This document shows, in pieces, positions 16,738 through 25,304 of a stretch of DNA of 64,000 nt. How positions within the stretch are numbered: the stretch's first letter is position 1; the number at the start of each line of letters is the position of its first letter. Made by a program: the position numbers and the translations under genes. Below the pieces are notes generated by a model. The model was not told the DNA's origin and searched no databases. It worked only from the letters and a program-made list of their open reading frames with translations. Origin of the DNA: Fibrobacter sp. UWB13 (GTDB lineage: Bacteria; Fibrobacterota; Fibrobacteria; Fibrobacterales; Fibrobacteraceae); assembly GCF_900177805.1 (NCBI RefSeq), contig NZ_FXAX01000004.1, positions 1-64,000 of the forward strand, given 5' to 3'.

Positions 16738-17577
16738 TTATTTCTGTACTAAAGAATCCGCAACACTTACTTTAGCCGTATCAGCGGCAGTAGAATCCAC
16801 GGCGGGTTCTTCGACTTTTTTCATGGCAAGGAGGCGGTTGTAAACGACAACCGGCGGGATGCGGCCTTCGACCATGCCATCGACAAGGTATTTGACCTTC
16901 TGGTAGTTTTCGTCCTTGTCGTAGTCGGCAATCAAGCCCTTGTAACCGAGGAGCTTGAGAATCTTTGTATAAAAGCTTGCACGAAATTTCTTGAAACGCG
17001 GTTGCATCACGTCGTTCAAGATTGTTTCAAGCGCAGTCTCGGTCTGCATGGAGTCGAGTTCAAAGCTGCGGTAAATCGTGCGGATGTGATCGGGAATCGT
17101 TGTATCCGGACTATCGAAATACTTGCGCATCACGTTAGCGGCTTCGGTCTTGTTGGGGTACGGACCACGAGCGAGGCGGAGTGCAAAGTAAAGCGAAAGG
17201 CGCCAGTTTTCAGGATAAACGCGAGTCGCACGGCGGAGTACCGAGAAGTCCGAAGTATCGGGAGCATCTACGGGCGTCACGCCACCGACAAAATAATACG
17301 GCGTATAGAATAGCGAATCCAAGCTCGTCGAAAGTTCGGCGACATGGCCGAGATACGCATATTCCTTGCCGGTGAGGTAGCTTTCACCAAGTTCGGTAAG
17401 GCCCTTGATCCAAAAGAGCCCCGCTACCGATGCGTCATGCCCTGCTGCCACATAGCGAACAGACGAAGCCTTCGGCAAGAAGGATTCGTCAAAGTTCGTG
17501 TCAGGCAACGGCTTGGCGTAATGGAACGCAAGCGCGATGATGGCAATAGCAGTTATAATAGCAGCAAGGAAACGCAT
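16738..17577 (-). CDS. membrane-anchored helical repeat protein, unknown function
   Basis: A 279-residue protein with an N-terminal hydrophobic segment (1-23) that could be a signal peptide or anchor, and a helical body. YPENWRLSLYFALRLARGPYPN and similar pieces suggest TPR-like helices of the kind seen in secretion or envelope assembly proteins. The tail is Asp/Thr/Ser-rich. It follows pyrF by 7 bp in the ispA-dxs operon, but nothing links it directly to either pathway. Unrecognised. Confidence 0.6.
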   Translation of the reverse strand: MRFLAAIITAIAIIALAFHYAKPLPDTNFDESFLPKASSVRYVAAGHDASVAGLFWIKGLTELGESYLTGKEYAYLGHVAELSTSLDSLFYTPYYFVGGVTPVDAPDTSDFSVLRRATRVYPENWRLSLYFALRLARGPYPNKTEAANVMRKYFDSPDTTIPDHIRTIYRSFELDSMQTETALETILNDVMQPRFKKFRASFYTKILKLLGYKGLIADYDKDENYQKVKYLVDGMVEGRIPPVVVYNRLLAMKKVEEPAVDSTAADTAKVSVADSLVQK

Positions 17578-17584
17578 AAGTTAA

Positions 17585-18472
17585 TTAAAGCTGGCAAGCC
17601 TCTGCGAGTTTTTCGAGTGCATCGACGCAATCGTTCGCGTAGTTTGCCGGCGTATCGTTACGCTGCCAAGCAAAGTTGAGTCCACTGCTCGAGTTGAGCA
17701 CATGGAACTTGCGCTTGCCGCCACCGTTTTGGATAGCCTGGAGAACAGTCTTGGCATCGCCGCCCTGACCACCCGGCACGCCCGGAATGGACACGCCCGG
17801 AATGAGGAACGGGATTTCGTGTTTGTGAGCAACGGTGTAAGCCGTAATCTTCTCAAGTTCTTCCGGGTGGGTTGCACCGACAACGGCACCGAGGTAACCC
17901 TTGTCAGCATCCCATTCCATAATCTTGTCCGCTACGGAATAGAACGCTTCGGCAACGTCGCGCGGATCGTCACTGCGAGTAACAGGCAAATCCTGGAAAT
18001 CGTGAGCGCCCTTGTTGCTTGTGCGGAGGAGCACGTAGGCACCGTTTTCGCTATCTTCGCGAATGAACGGACCGACAGAATCGGCACCCATCCACGGAGA
18101 GACGGTCACGGCATCTGCACGGTAAACATCGTAAGCGGCGTTGGCGTAGGCGGCACTGGACTTGCCAATGTCACCGCGCTTTGCATCCAAGATAACCGGG
18201 ATGCCTGCGCTTCTGTAATCGGCAATGAGCTGCTGCAAAACGAGCATCGACTGCACGCTCACGCATTCGTAATAAGCGCTGTTCGGCTTTACGACAGCCG
18301 GCTGCACGTTACGCTTGAGGCAGCATTCCAAGATGTCGGAATAGAAGCGCTTTATGCGGTCTTCGGGAGTGCCTTCGAGCGGGATGAGCTTGAGCACAGG
18401 GTCCATGCCCATGCACACCGGGTTGCCGCACTTTGCAATACGCTGTTCAAGGCGATCGTAAAAGCACGTCAT
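17585..18472 (-). CDS. pyrF: orotidine 5'-phosphate decarboxylase, type 2
   Basis: A 295-residue enzyme for the last step of UMP synthesis (OMP to UMP plus CO2). The motif DAKRGDIGKSSAAYA contains the catalytic Asp-Lys-Asp set. CMGMDPVL at the N-terminus and the ~280-residue length match the longer type 2 (mycobacterial-like) family rather than the ~235-residue E. coli type. The downstream phosphate-binding region includes PGVSIPGVPGGQGGD. The ATG overlaps the stop of the methyltransferase gene (TAATG), so translation is coupled. Confidence 0.93.
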   Translation of the reverse strand: MTCFYDRLEQRIAKCGNPVCMGMDPVLKLIPLEGTPEDRIKRFYSDILECCLKRNVQPAVVKPNSAYYECVSVQSMLVLQQLIADYRSAGIPVILDAKRGDIGKSSAAYANAAYDVYRADAVTVSPWMGADSVGPFIREDSENGAYVLLRTSNKGAHDFQDLPVTRSDDPRDVAEAFYSVADKIMEWDADKGYLGAVVGATHPEELEKITAYTVAHKHEIPFLIPGVSIPGVPGGQGGDAKTVLQAIQNGGGKRKFHVLNSSSGLNFAWQRNDTPANYANDCVDALEKLAEACQL

Positions 18473-19716
18473 TACTTCAATTCCTCCTGAATCTGGGCGG
18501 CTTCGTAAGAGAGAATGCCGTGTGCGACAGCCACATTCAGAGATTCAAGTTCACTGCTCATCGGGATCTTCACCGTTTCGTCGGCGAGTTCGATGAAGTA
18601 CGGGTTCGTGCCAGCACCTTCGTTACCCACGAGGAAAGCCATCTTGCGGAGCTTGTGAGCCGGGATTTCGCGGAGGGACTGCTTAGCATGCAAATCCGTA
18701 GCGATGATGGTATAGCCCTTGCTGCGAAGGAAGTTAATCTGGTCCACGAGATCCACGTCGAATTCAAACGGAACACGGAGGAACGTACCCGAGGAACCGC
18801 GAACGACCTTCGGGTTGAACGGGCTCACGGTACCACGACCGAGAATCATGCCCGAAGAATTGAAACCAAGGCTCGTGCGGAAAAGCGTGCCGAGGTTACC
18901 CGGATCCTGCACGGCATCCACAAGCGTAAGCACGCTGCGGCTCGTTTCGTAGACCGGCTTCTTGCTTGCGATGTTGCAGTAAGCGATGATGCCCTGCGTC
19001 GTCATCGTCGAAGAGAGGCGCTTCATCTGGTCTTCGGTAAGAGTGTGGAGCGTAATTTCGGCTTCGTTAATAGCTTCGATGAGTTCTTCATTTTCAAAGC
19101 CTTCGACAACGTAAACAGAAATCACGAGTTCGCGGTGGTGCTTCACGAGTTCTTCAACAACGTGAACGCCTTCACCAAGGAACTTGCCTTCGCGTTCGCG
19201 ACCCTTTTCAGTCGTGCAAGCGATGAGGCGCTTGAACCACGGCGGTGTAGAGCCTGCATCTTCAACGGCTTCAATCTGGGCGGCGCGTGCTTCGAGTGCG
19301 GCTTCGTCCAAGTTTTCGTCAACGGCTTCCTTCTGTTCCGGACGCTGACGGTAGACCGGGGCGTTCATGGCACCGCGCGGTCCGCGGTTAAACGGCTTGT
19401 CGCCAAAGCGGCGCGGACGGCGATCACGGTCAAAGCGACCACCACCACGGCGTTCTTCACGATTGAACGGACGGCCTTCGCGGTTTTCATCGCGGTTGTC
19501 ACGGTCGAAACGGCGTTCACCACGGTCAAAGCGGCGGTCGCCGCGGTCACGGTCAAAACGACGATCGCCACGATCACCACGGAACGAGGGCTTGTCGCCA
19601 AAGGAACCGCGGTCATCGTCACGACGAGGGCGGCGTTCAGGAGCTTCACTGACTCCGAATTTACGATCCAGCGTGATTCTTACAGTACGCTTCGGTTTGT
19701 TTTCTTCTTCACTCAT
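18472..19716 (-). CDS. TrmH/SpoU-type RNA 2'-O-methyltransferase with Arg/Asp-rich N-terminus
   Basis: A 414-residue protein. The first about 125 residues are an R/D/G/F-rich disordered tail with RFDRDRGDRRFDRG-like repeats, which likely bind RNA. Then comes a substrate-binding domain (about 145-230) and a SpoU methyltransferase domain (about 240-410). The knotted SAM site is shown by DAVQDPGNLGTLFRT, LVGNEGAGTN and SLNVAVAHGILSYE. It methylates a ribose 2'-OH in rRNA or tRNA; the exact target cannot be read from sequence. It overlaps dxs by 4 bp (ATGA) and pyrF by 3 bp. The RGG-like tail is unusual for this family and makes the gene locally repetitive. Confidence 0.88.
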   Translation of the reverse strand: MSEEENKPKRTVRITLDRKFGVSEAPERRPRRDDDRGSFGDKPSFRGDRGDRRFDRDRGDRRFDRGERRFDRDNRDENREGRPFNREERRGGGRFDRDRRPRRFGDKPFNRGPRGAMNAPVYRQRPEQKEAVDENLDEAALEARAAQIEAVEDAGSTPPWFKRLIACTTEKGREREGKFLGEGVHVVEELVKHHRELVISVYVVEGFENEELIEAINEAEITLHTLTEDQMKRLSSTMTTQGIIAYCNIASKKPVYETSRSVLTLVDAVQDPGNLGTLFRTSLGFNSSGMILGRGTVSPFNPKVVRGSSGTFLRVPFEFDVDLVDQINFLRSKGYTIIATDLHAKQSLREIPAHKLRKMAFLVGNEGAGTNPYFIELADETVKIPMSSELESLNVAVAHGILSYEAAQIQEELK

Positions 19717-21581
19717 AGTTTTTCCATCAACTGTTTGGCGACGGATTCCCCGTCAATTTCTAAGATCTTGTAGAGAGCCTTGATTTCTCCCTGTTCAACG
19801 AATCTGTCCGGAAGACCAAACCGGTACAGCTTCTTGTCCGTATAGCCGAGATCGGACAAAAGTTCCGCAATGGCTGAACCATAGCCACCCACCTTCGTAT
19901 TGTCTTCGAGCGTCACAATGACATTGTGGCTGTCAAACAGCGAACGGTAGCATTCCTGGTCTAGCGGCTTAATAAAACGGGCATCCACAAGCGTCGGGTT
20001 GTATCCGTTTTCACGAAGCACGGCGGCTGTTTTCTTGAGTTCATTTGTCATGAAGCCGGCACCCAAAAGGAGTATGCCGGAGCCCTTCTCAAGAATCTTG
20101 GGGCTTTTATAATCGAACAGTCCTTCCGAGGGGACAAGCTCTGCAGAAAGTGCAGTGCCTCTCGGATAGCGGATAGCCACGACACCTTCCATATCGATGG
20201 CGGCAGTCAACATGTCGCGCAGTTCATTTTCATTGGAGGGTGCCAAGATGGTCATTCCGGGAACAGTCCGCAAGAACGACAAGTCAAAGGCGCCATGATG
20301 CGTCGGACCGTCAGCACCGACAAGGCCGGCACGGTCGAGCACAAGCACCACATGCAAGTTCTGGAGTGCAATGTCGTGGATAATCTGGTCGTAGGCGCGC
20401 TGCATGAACGACGAATAAATCGCGACCACAGGCACAACGCCATCGCAAGCCATGCCCGCCGCAAACGTCACGGCATGCTCTTCGGCAATGCCCACGTCAA
20501 TCACGCGGTCCGGGAGTTCCTTTGCGACGATATCCATGCCGCAGCCTGTAGGCATTGCAGCCGTGATCCCCATGATGCGCTTGTCCTTACGGGCAAGCTG
20601 CAAAAGCGTATTGCCAAACACGCTCGTGAGAGACGGGTTCGGATTGCCCGGAGCAAGCGGGAGTCCGCTTTCAGGGTCGAACGCCCCGCAACCGTGATAC
20701 TTTGTCGGATTCTTTTCGGCAGCATCAAAACCGCGACCCTTCTCGGTCAGCACATGAACAAGGCACGGCCCCTGCTGCTGCTTGACGCGTTCAAGAATCA
20801 TCACGAGTTCATCGATGTCGTGACCATCAATCGGACCAAAGTAGCGGATGCCGAGGTCTTCAAAGAAGCGACCAGGCTTCACAGCGTTCTTCGCCGCATT
20901 CTCGACCTGCAAGAAGAGGTCACGGAAACGAGAACCCAGAATGCCCGGCAAACGATGCATCAGGCGATCCAGGTCCGTACGCATCTTGTTGTAAACCGGA
21001 TCCGAAATCACGCGGTTCAGGTACTTGCTAAAGCCGCCGATGTTCGGTGCGATACTCATCTTGTTATCGTTCAAGATGATGGTCATGTTCTGCTTGGAGG
21101 CGCCAACGTTATTGATAGCCTCGTAAGCCATACCGCCCGTCATGGAGCCATCTCCAATGACAGCAACCACGTTGTTGTTGCGGTTGAAATGGTCGCGCGC
21201 AACGGCAAAGCCGAGAGCCGCAGAAATAGACGTCGTGGCGTGGCCCGCCCCGAAGCAGTCGTAAACGCTTTCATTCCTCTTGAGGAAGCCGGAAATGCCT
21301 CCCTGCTGGCGCAAGGTATCGAATCGGTCATAGCGACCGGTCAATAGCTTGTGCACGTACGCCTGGTGTCCCACGTCCCACACGATCTTATCGTCAGGTG
21401 CGTTGAACACGTAGTGCAGCGCAAGAGTCAGTTCAACAACGCCAAGGCTCGATGCCAAGTGACCACCGTGCTTAGCCACTTGACCAATGATGGTCTCGCG
21501 GATCTGCGCGGCGAGATGGTTCAGTTCCTCGACGGAACAGTGCTTCAAGTCCTGAGGCGACTTAACGTCTTTCAGTTCCAT
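19713..21581 (-). CDS. dxs: 1-deoxy-D-xylulose-5-phosphate synthase
   Basis: A 622-residue thiamine-diphosphate enzyme that makes DXP from pyruvate and glyceraldehyde 3-phosphate, the first step of the MEP isoprenoid pathway. The family landmarks are all there: HGGHLASSLGVVELTLALH, DVGHQAYVHKLLTGR, AVIGDGSMTGGMAYEAINN (ThDP-binding GDG...N), DGHD and the C-terminal transketolase-like part with AEEHAVTFAAGMA. Length is normal. Its start follows the ispA stop without a gap, placing two isoprenoid genes next to each other. Confidence 0.97.
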   Translation of the reverse strand: MELKDVKSPQDLKHCSVEELNHLAAQIRETIIGQVAKHGGHLASSLGVVELTLALHYVFNAPDDKIVWDVGHQAYVHKLLTGRYDRFDTLRQQGGISGFLKRNESVYDCFGAGHATTSISAALGFAVARDHFNRNNNVVAVIGDGSMTGGMAYEAINNVGASKQNMTIILNDNKMSIAPNIGGFSKYLNRVISDPVYNKMRTDLDRLMHRLPGILGSRFRDLFLQVENAAKNAVKPGRFFEDLGIRYFGPIDGHDIDELVMILERVKQQQGPCLVHVLTEKGRGFDAAEKNPTKYHGCGAFDPESGLPLAPGNPNPSLTSVFGNTLLQLARKDKRIMGITAAMPTGCGMDIVAKELPDRVIDVGIAEEHAVTFAAGMACDGVVPVVAIYSSFMQRAYDQIIHDIALQNLHVVLVLDRAGLVGADGPTHHGAFDLSFLRTVPGMTILAPSNENELRDMLTAAIDMEGVVAIRYPRGTALSAELVPSEGLFDYKSPKILEKGSGILLLGAGFMTNELKKTAAVLRENGYNPTLVDARFIKPLDQECYRSLFDSHNVIVTLEDNTKVGGYGSAIAELLSDLGYTDKKLYRFGLPDRFVEQGEIKALYKILEIDGESVAKQLMEKL

Positions 21582-22469
21582 TTATTTCACTCGCGTGATG
21601 ATGTATGCCGCTATAGAACGGAGGATGGAGGTATCGCATGTAAGGCCATCCAAAGCCTTGATGGATTCCTCGTAGAGTTCCCTAGCGCGTTCCCTAGACT
21701 TTTCCAGTCCAACGATGGACGGGTAAGTTGCCTTGCCCTTTTCGATGTCAGACCCGGCGTCCTTACCGAGTTCTTCGGTCGTAGAGACAATGTCCAGAAT
21801 GTCATCCACAATCTGGAAGGCAAGCCCGATGGAGCGGCCGTAGTTGCGGATGATTTCCATATCCTTTTCACTTGCCTTTGCAAGCATCGCACCCACGAGG
21901 AGAGAGGCTTCGATGAGGGCTGCCGTCTTGTGGTAGTGAATGTAATCGACAATTTCGAGATCGACAGTCTTGCCTTCGCATTCGATATCGGTCATTTCGC
22001 CACCGATCATGCCGTAAGTGCCGAGCAAGTGAGCAAGGAGTTCGATAGCCTTTGCGTTACCGGTCTTGCCCATCATCTCGAAGGCGTGGATGCAGAGGGC
22101 GTCGCCAGCCATCACGGCAGTAGCTTCGCCAAACTTCTTGTGGCTCGTGAGCTTTCCACGGCGGTAGTCGTCGTTATCGACACACGGAAGGTCATCGTGG
22201 ATAAGGCTGAACGTGTGGAGCATTTCGAGAGCGCTCGTTGCAAGCCAAATTTTTTCTCCCTTGCCGCCAAACATGTCGAACGTGGCCTTCGCAAGTCCCG
22301 GACGTAAGCGCTTGCCGCCTGCGAACATGGAATAGCGCATAGCCTCGTGCAAACGGCACGGACGGTCCTTTACTGGGGGGAGATGTTCATCAAACTTCGC
22401 CTCGGCATCTTTTGCGATGCGGGCGAGATATTCCTGAGCAATTTTTGCTTCTGATTCAATAGACTGCAT
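21582..22469 (-). CDS. ispA: polyprenyl (farnesyl/geranylgeranyl) diphosphate synthase
   Basis: A 295-residue trans-prenyltransferase. The first Asp-rich motif is in HDDLPCVDNDDYRRG (DDx4D type, as in bacterial IspA) and the second is VDDILD. GGKRLRP supplies the diphosphate-binding residues. It condenses IPP with allylic diphosphates to C15-C20 products; chain length cannot be fixed by eye. ATG 22469 is chosen over GTG 22499. There is no Shine-Dalgarno site, but a TATCTT box (22477-22482) lies 7 nt before the ATG, suggesting a leaderless message. Confidence 0.92.
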   Translation of the reverse strand: MQSIESEAKIAQEYLARIAKDAEAKFDEHLPPVKDRPCRLHEAMRYSMFAGGKRLRPGLAKATFDMFGGKGEKIWLATSALEMLHTFSLIHDDLPCVDNDDYRRGKLTSHKKFGEATAVMAGDALCIHAFEMMGKTGNAKAIELLAHLLGTYGMIGGEMTDIECEGKTVDLEIVDYIHYHKTAALIEASLLVGAMLAKASEKDMEIIRNYGRSIGLAFQIVDDILDIVSTTEELGKDAGSDIEKGKATYPSIVGLEKSRERARELYEESIKALDGLTCDTSILRSIAAYIITRVK

Positions 22470-22556
22470 GTGCACAAAGATACTTAATTCGAGGCGCACT
22501 TAAAAGGGCTTTACCACTAAAACTAGAGTTTTAAATCTTTAATTTAAGAAGTTTAG

Positions 22557-22642
22557 CATGCGGGAGGGGCCCCAGCTCGGAGTTGCGAAGGCCGCACGGG
22601 CCCCTCCCTGCACCCTCCCCATCCTTGGCCGACGCTTTTTTC
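22557..22642. other. GC-rich hairpin element in AT-rich intergenic DNA
   Basis: Perfect 11-bp arms GGGAGGGGCCC (22562-22572) and GGGCCCCTCCC (22598-22608) enclose a 25-nt GC-rich loop. CACCCTCCCC and CTTGGCCGACGC follow, then a T run at 22636-22641. The flanks are strongly AT-rich, so this block stands out. It could be a mobile repeat, a small structured RNA or a plus-strand terminator. It lies between two minus-strand transcription units, where no plus-strand gene needs terminating. Confidence 0.5.
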
Positions 22643-22665
22643 TCTAAACGAGTCCACATACATAA

Positions 22666-22707
22666 CAAAAAAATAACAAGTCCTCGCTTATTACCGAGAA
22701 ACTTGTT
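22666..22707 (-). terminator. terminator of the lipoprotein/DUF4423 operon
   Basis: Arms AACAAG..CTCG and CGAG..CTTGTT (22675-22707) form a hairpin. On the minus strand it is followed by ATTTTTTT (forward A run 22666-22672). It lies about 38 bp after the stop of the 22745 gene. The AT-rich flank on the other side also allows weak plus-strand termination. Confidence 0.8.
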
Positions 22708-22744
22708 AATTTTAATTTATTTGTAAAAAGTTATTTCTAAATCT

Positions 22745-24373
22745 CTAGAAAAGAGCGCCATAGAGCACTATATCGTCGAGATAGAATTCTGTTCCATTTC
22801 TTACGAAGAAATGCAGCTGGCGGACATCGTCCTTAAGCGTATTCCATGCGATATAGCAGTTGCTTACATCCTGGGCGGTATAGCACAGGTCATCGTATTT
22901 CACGACATAACGCGTCCATTTCTGAGAATTCAGGTCCTTCCATTCCGAGGCGGCCTTGAGCGAGAGCCCTGCGACTTCGGATTCACGGGTCCAGTTTTCA
23001 AGAGACACGCGAATCTGGCCCGAACCCTTGGCATAGAACGAAATAGAATCGAGCGTGGAGAGGTTCCAACCTTCGTCGCGGAGGAACATGCCGGTCAAAA
23101 CCCAAGCGTAAATATTATTCGTTCCCACCAGGTTGTACTTTCCGTGGAACACCTTGGACTTGCGCTCGTTATCCGTATCGAACGACTTGGACAGAATCTT
23201 GGAGCCAACAGAATCCGTGCTAAAATACCAGTTTCCGGTATCCTTCACGTTTTCGAAGTTCTGCATCACTACATACGGATAGTCGAAATCAGCAGAGCCC
23301 TTGGAAGGCGCAATGCGCTTTGTTACATACAAGCTATCTTTAGTAGTGACAACATAGATATCGAGCGAATCGTTCGTCGGGAGCGTCGGGAGTGTGAACG
23401 TCCCTTCTTCGTTCGTCTTCGTCAAGACGTCGAGACCATAGACACCCACCCACGCATACTTTTCGCCGGCATGGAGTGTCACACGGCTCATGTAGTTTGC
23501 CGTTTCCTGAAGTTCAATCGTATCAAGGGCAGCAATCTGCTTTGCCGAAAGCACCTTGGAATAGGCGGCACCCGACTGCATTACAGTGAGGCGGTAATCG
23601 CCAGACTTCAAGGAATCAATGACAAAGAGACCGTCCTTGTCAGCATAAGCATCTGCTTCGGCAATGACGTTACTCACGTGCAAAGAATCAACACGCGCGT
23701 CAGCCTTGCGGATTGCAAGCGATGCATACGGAACAACCTTGCCGTCTGCCACTGCCACAAACTTAACCTTCCCGGCGTACGGGTCCGGCTTTTCGGGCTG
23801 GAGGTCAACCATTTCCGTTTCGTTCGGCGAGAGCTTTACAGCCAAGTCATCATAGACCGTGTTGTCGTCACCGCGCAAGAAGTACACCTGCAACGAGTCG
23901 TTCGATGGCAACTGCGAGAGCATAAAGCGGCCGGTCGAATCCGAGCGCACAAGCACATCCATGCCGCGCACGCCCACCCAGACAAAGTCGCAATCTTCAG
24001 GCACATCCGCCAAGCCGCCAAGGGCCGCAGTCGGTTCAAGGTTCACGCTGCCCAAGGTCGTATCGCCCGAGTAAAGTCCAGTGTAGGCAGAACCGCCATA
24101 CACAATCGTCAAGCGGTACTCGCCTTCCGGAGCCTCGAACGAGAAGTTACCGAGGGAATCCGCGTAGAAGTCCGCGTTCACAAGTTCATTTGTCGCACTA
24201 TCAGCCGTCGAAGTGTGATCAACACTTCTGATAGCCACACGTGCATAAGACGCCACAGCGCCATTGCCCAAGTAAGCAATGCCGTTCGTCGTTTCGCTGC
24301 CGGGGCCACCAGCGACCTTGTCCGAGCAGCTCCAGAGCATAAGAGCTGAAAGTATGCAGGCTAGCCTTTTCAT
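22745..24373 (-). CDS. surface lipoprotein with repeated carboxypeptidase-regulatory-like domains and CBM11-like end
   Basis: A 542-residue protein with a lipoprotein signal (MKRLACILSALMLWSCS, lipobox Cys16). Four beta-sandwich units follow. Two are of the carboxypeptidase-regulatory/SpaA-like kind (FSFEAPEGEYRLTIVYGGSAY and FVIDSLKSGDYRLTVMQSG) and alternate with two units sharing a WVGV(R/Y)G(M/L)DVL pattern, a clear internal duplication. The last about 170 residues (from about FENVKDTGNWYF) resemble a CBM11/CIA30 beta-sandwich that binds beta-glucan. It overlaps the DUF4423 gene by 4 bp (ATGA) with a GGAG site. A role as a cell-surface polysaccharide-binding lipoprotein is inference. Confidence 0.78.
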   Translation of the reverse strand: MKRLACILSALMLWSCSDKVAGGPGSETTNGIAYLGNGAVASYARVAIRSVDHTSTADSATNELVNADFYADSLGNFSFEAPEGEYRLTIVYGGSAYTGLYSGDTTLGSVNLEPTAALGGLADVPEDCDFVWVGVRGMDVLVRSDSTGRFMLSQLPSNDSLQVYFLRGDDNTVYDDLAVKLSPNETEMVDLQPEKPDPYAGKVKFVAVADGKVVPYASLAIRKADARVDSLHVSNVIAEADAYADKDGLFVIDSLKSGDYRLTVMQSGAAYSKVLSAKQIAALDTIELQETANYMSRVTLHAGEKYAWVGVYGLDVLTKTNEEGTFTLPTLPTNDSLDIYVVTTKDSLYVTKRIAPSKGSADFDYPYVVMQNFENVKDTGNWYFSTDSVGSKILSKSFDTDNERKSKVFHGKYNLVGTNNIYAWVLTGMFLRDEGWNLSTLDSISFYAKGSGQIRVSLENWTRESEVAGLSLKAASEWKDLNSQKWTRYVVKYDDLCYTAQDVSNCYIAWNTLKDDVRQLHFFVRNGTEFYLDDIVLYGALF

Positions 24374-25206
24374 TTTGACTTCTCCTGCAGTTTCTTAGTA
24401 AAAGCAAGCGGGAACAGCTGAACATTCAGCTGGAACACCGTATCGTCACCCGTACCATCCTGCGAAAGACGCAGCAAGTCCGAGCGGAACTCCTTGATCT
24501 TTTCACGAATGAGCTGGATATCGTTCATGTTGAACGTCATCGTCACCGTGCTGATATCGCGCAGAGGAGGCGCATGCCGTTCCAGCGATTCACCCGCAAG
24601 GCGAATCGTCTCCTTCTGGAATGTCCGAACCGCTTCGGATCTCCAGTTACCACCTGTACTCACAAATGTATCATTCACTTTCCAGTACCCGTCCTTACCC
24701 TCAGAAATCATGTTCAGGTCATGCAGGAGTTTGATGGCATCCTTTGCCTGCTCCACCGTGATAGCCGGCGTGCAGCATTCGGCAAGACCTTCATAATCAT
24801 CTTTAAAATTACAAATACCGATAACAGAACGGATAGCGTTGTAGTACCAATGGCGGTAAAATTCAAGTTCTTTTTTGGCAAGGCGCTTTAAGGGAATACC
24901 CTTCAAAGCTTGCATCTTCTCGTAATGGTTCAAGGCTTCCTGGTCGCTTTTCGCGCGACCGAAGTACACGAGTTCCGACCAGTAGGCGGTTTCCTTTTCG
25001 TCAAGCTCAAAGAACTCTGCCATCGGCTTGATGAAGTTTACAGCGAGGTGGATTTTACCCTGCGAAATACGGAGGAGGTTGCCGGGGTCTGCGCCGAGCT
25101 TCATTGCCATGTATCGCCAGGATATAACGGTCTTACGCTTCTTGAAATCTTCAAAAGCATCCCTAATCCATTCGCGATAATCGGTATATTCAAAAATCGG
25201 TTTCAC
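24370..25206 (-). CDS. TIGR02147/DUF4423 family putative regulator
   Basis: A 278-residue protein of the family I know as TIGR02147 (DUF4423), strongly expanded in Fibrobacter and of unknown function. It starts FEYTDYREWIRDAFEDFKKR. A helix-turn-helix-like segment follows at about 25-75 (WRYMAMKLGADPGNLLRISQ, then FIKPMAEFFEL), then the conserved ETAYWSELVYFGRAK block. A mixed alpha/beta domain is at the C-terminus. The start is GTG 25206, supported by GAGGA 6-7 nt before it. It is translationally coupled to the surface lipoprotein gene, so it may control it. A long imperfect palindrome lies 47 bp upstream, where its promoter should be. Confidence 0.88.
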   Translation of the reverse strand: MKPIFEYTDYREWIRDAFEDFKKRKTVISWRYMAMKLGADPGNLLRISQGKIHLAVNFIKPMAEFFELDEKETAYWSELVYFGRAKSDQEALNHYEKMQALKGIPLKRLAKKELEFYRHWYYNAIRSVIGICNFKDDYEGLAECCTPAITVEQAKDAIKLLHDLNMISEGKDGYWKVNDTFVSTGGNWRSEAVRTFQKETIRLAGESLERHAPPLRDISTVTMTFNMNDIQLIREKIKEFRSDLLRLSQDGTGDDTVFQLNVQLFPLAFTKKLQEKSK

Positions 25207-25252
25207 AGAAATTCCTCACGGCGAGCTGCCGACACTAGACAATGCGGGCGGT

Positions 25253-25287
25253 TTGAACCTCTATAAAGATATCTATATATGGTTCAA
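25253..25287. promoter_or_regulatory. candidate operator palindrome upstream of the DUF4423 gene
   Basis: TTGAACC (25253-25259) and GGTTCAA (25281-25287) form perfect 7-bp arms around a 21-nt AT-rich centre that itself contains the palindrome AGATATCT (25267-25274). It lies 47-81 bp upstream of the GTG start, in the region where the promoter should be. No T run follows, so it is not a standard terminator. Autoregulation by the HTH protein is a guess. Confidence 0.45.
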
Positions 25288-25304
25288 TAGGTTAGGGTAC
25301 GCCG

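Noticed and set aside
18433-19773. Long open frame on the plus strand opposite the methyltransferase
   Set aside because: It mirrors the Arg/Asp-rich repeat codons of the real gene on the other strand, has no ribosome site and gives an unlike-protein composition.
22557-22642. SRP (4.5S) or 6S RNA gene in the GC-rich hairpin
   Set aside because: The conserved SRP loop (GGAAGGAAGCAGCC-like) and 6S features are not present on either strand.
22811-24349. 512-codon open frame on the plus strand
   Set aside because: It is a shadow of the lipoprotein gene, with high His/Arg content, no signal or domain and no ribosome site.
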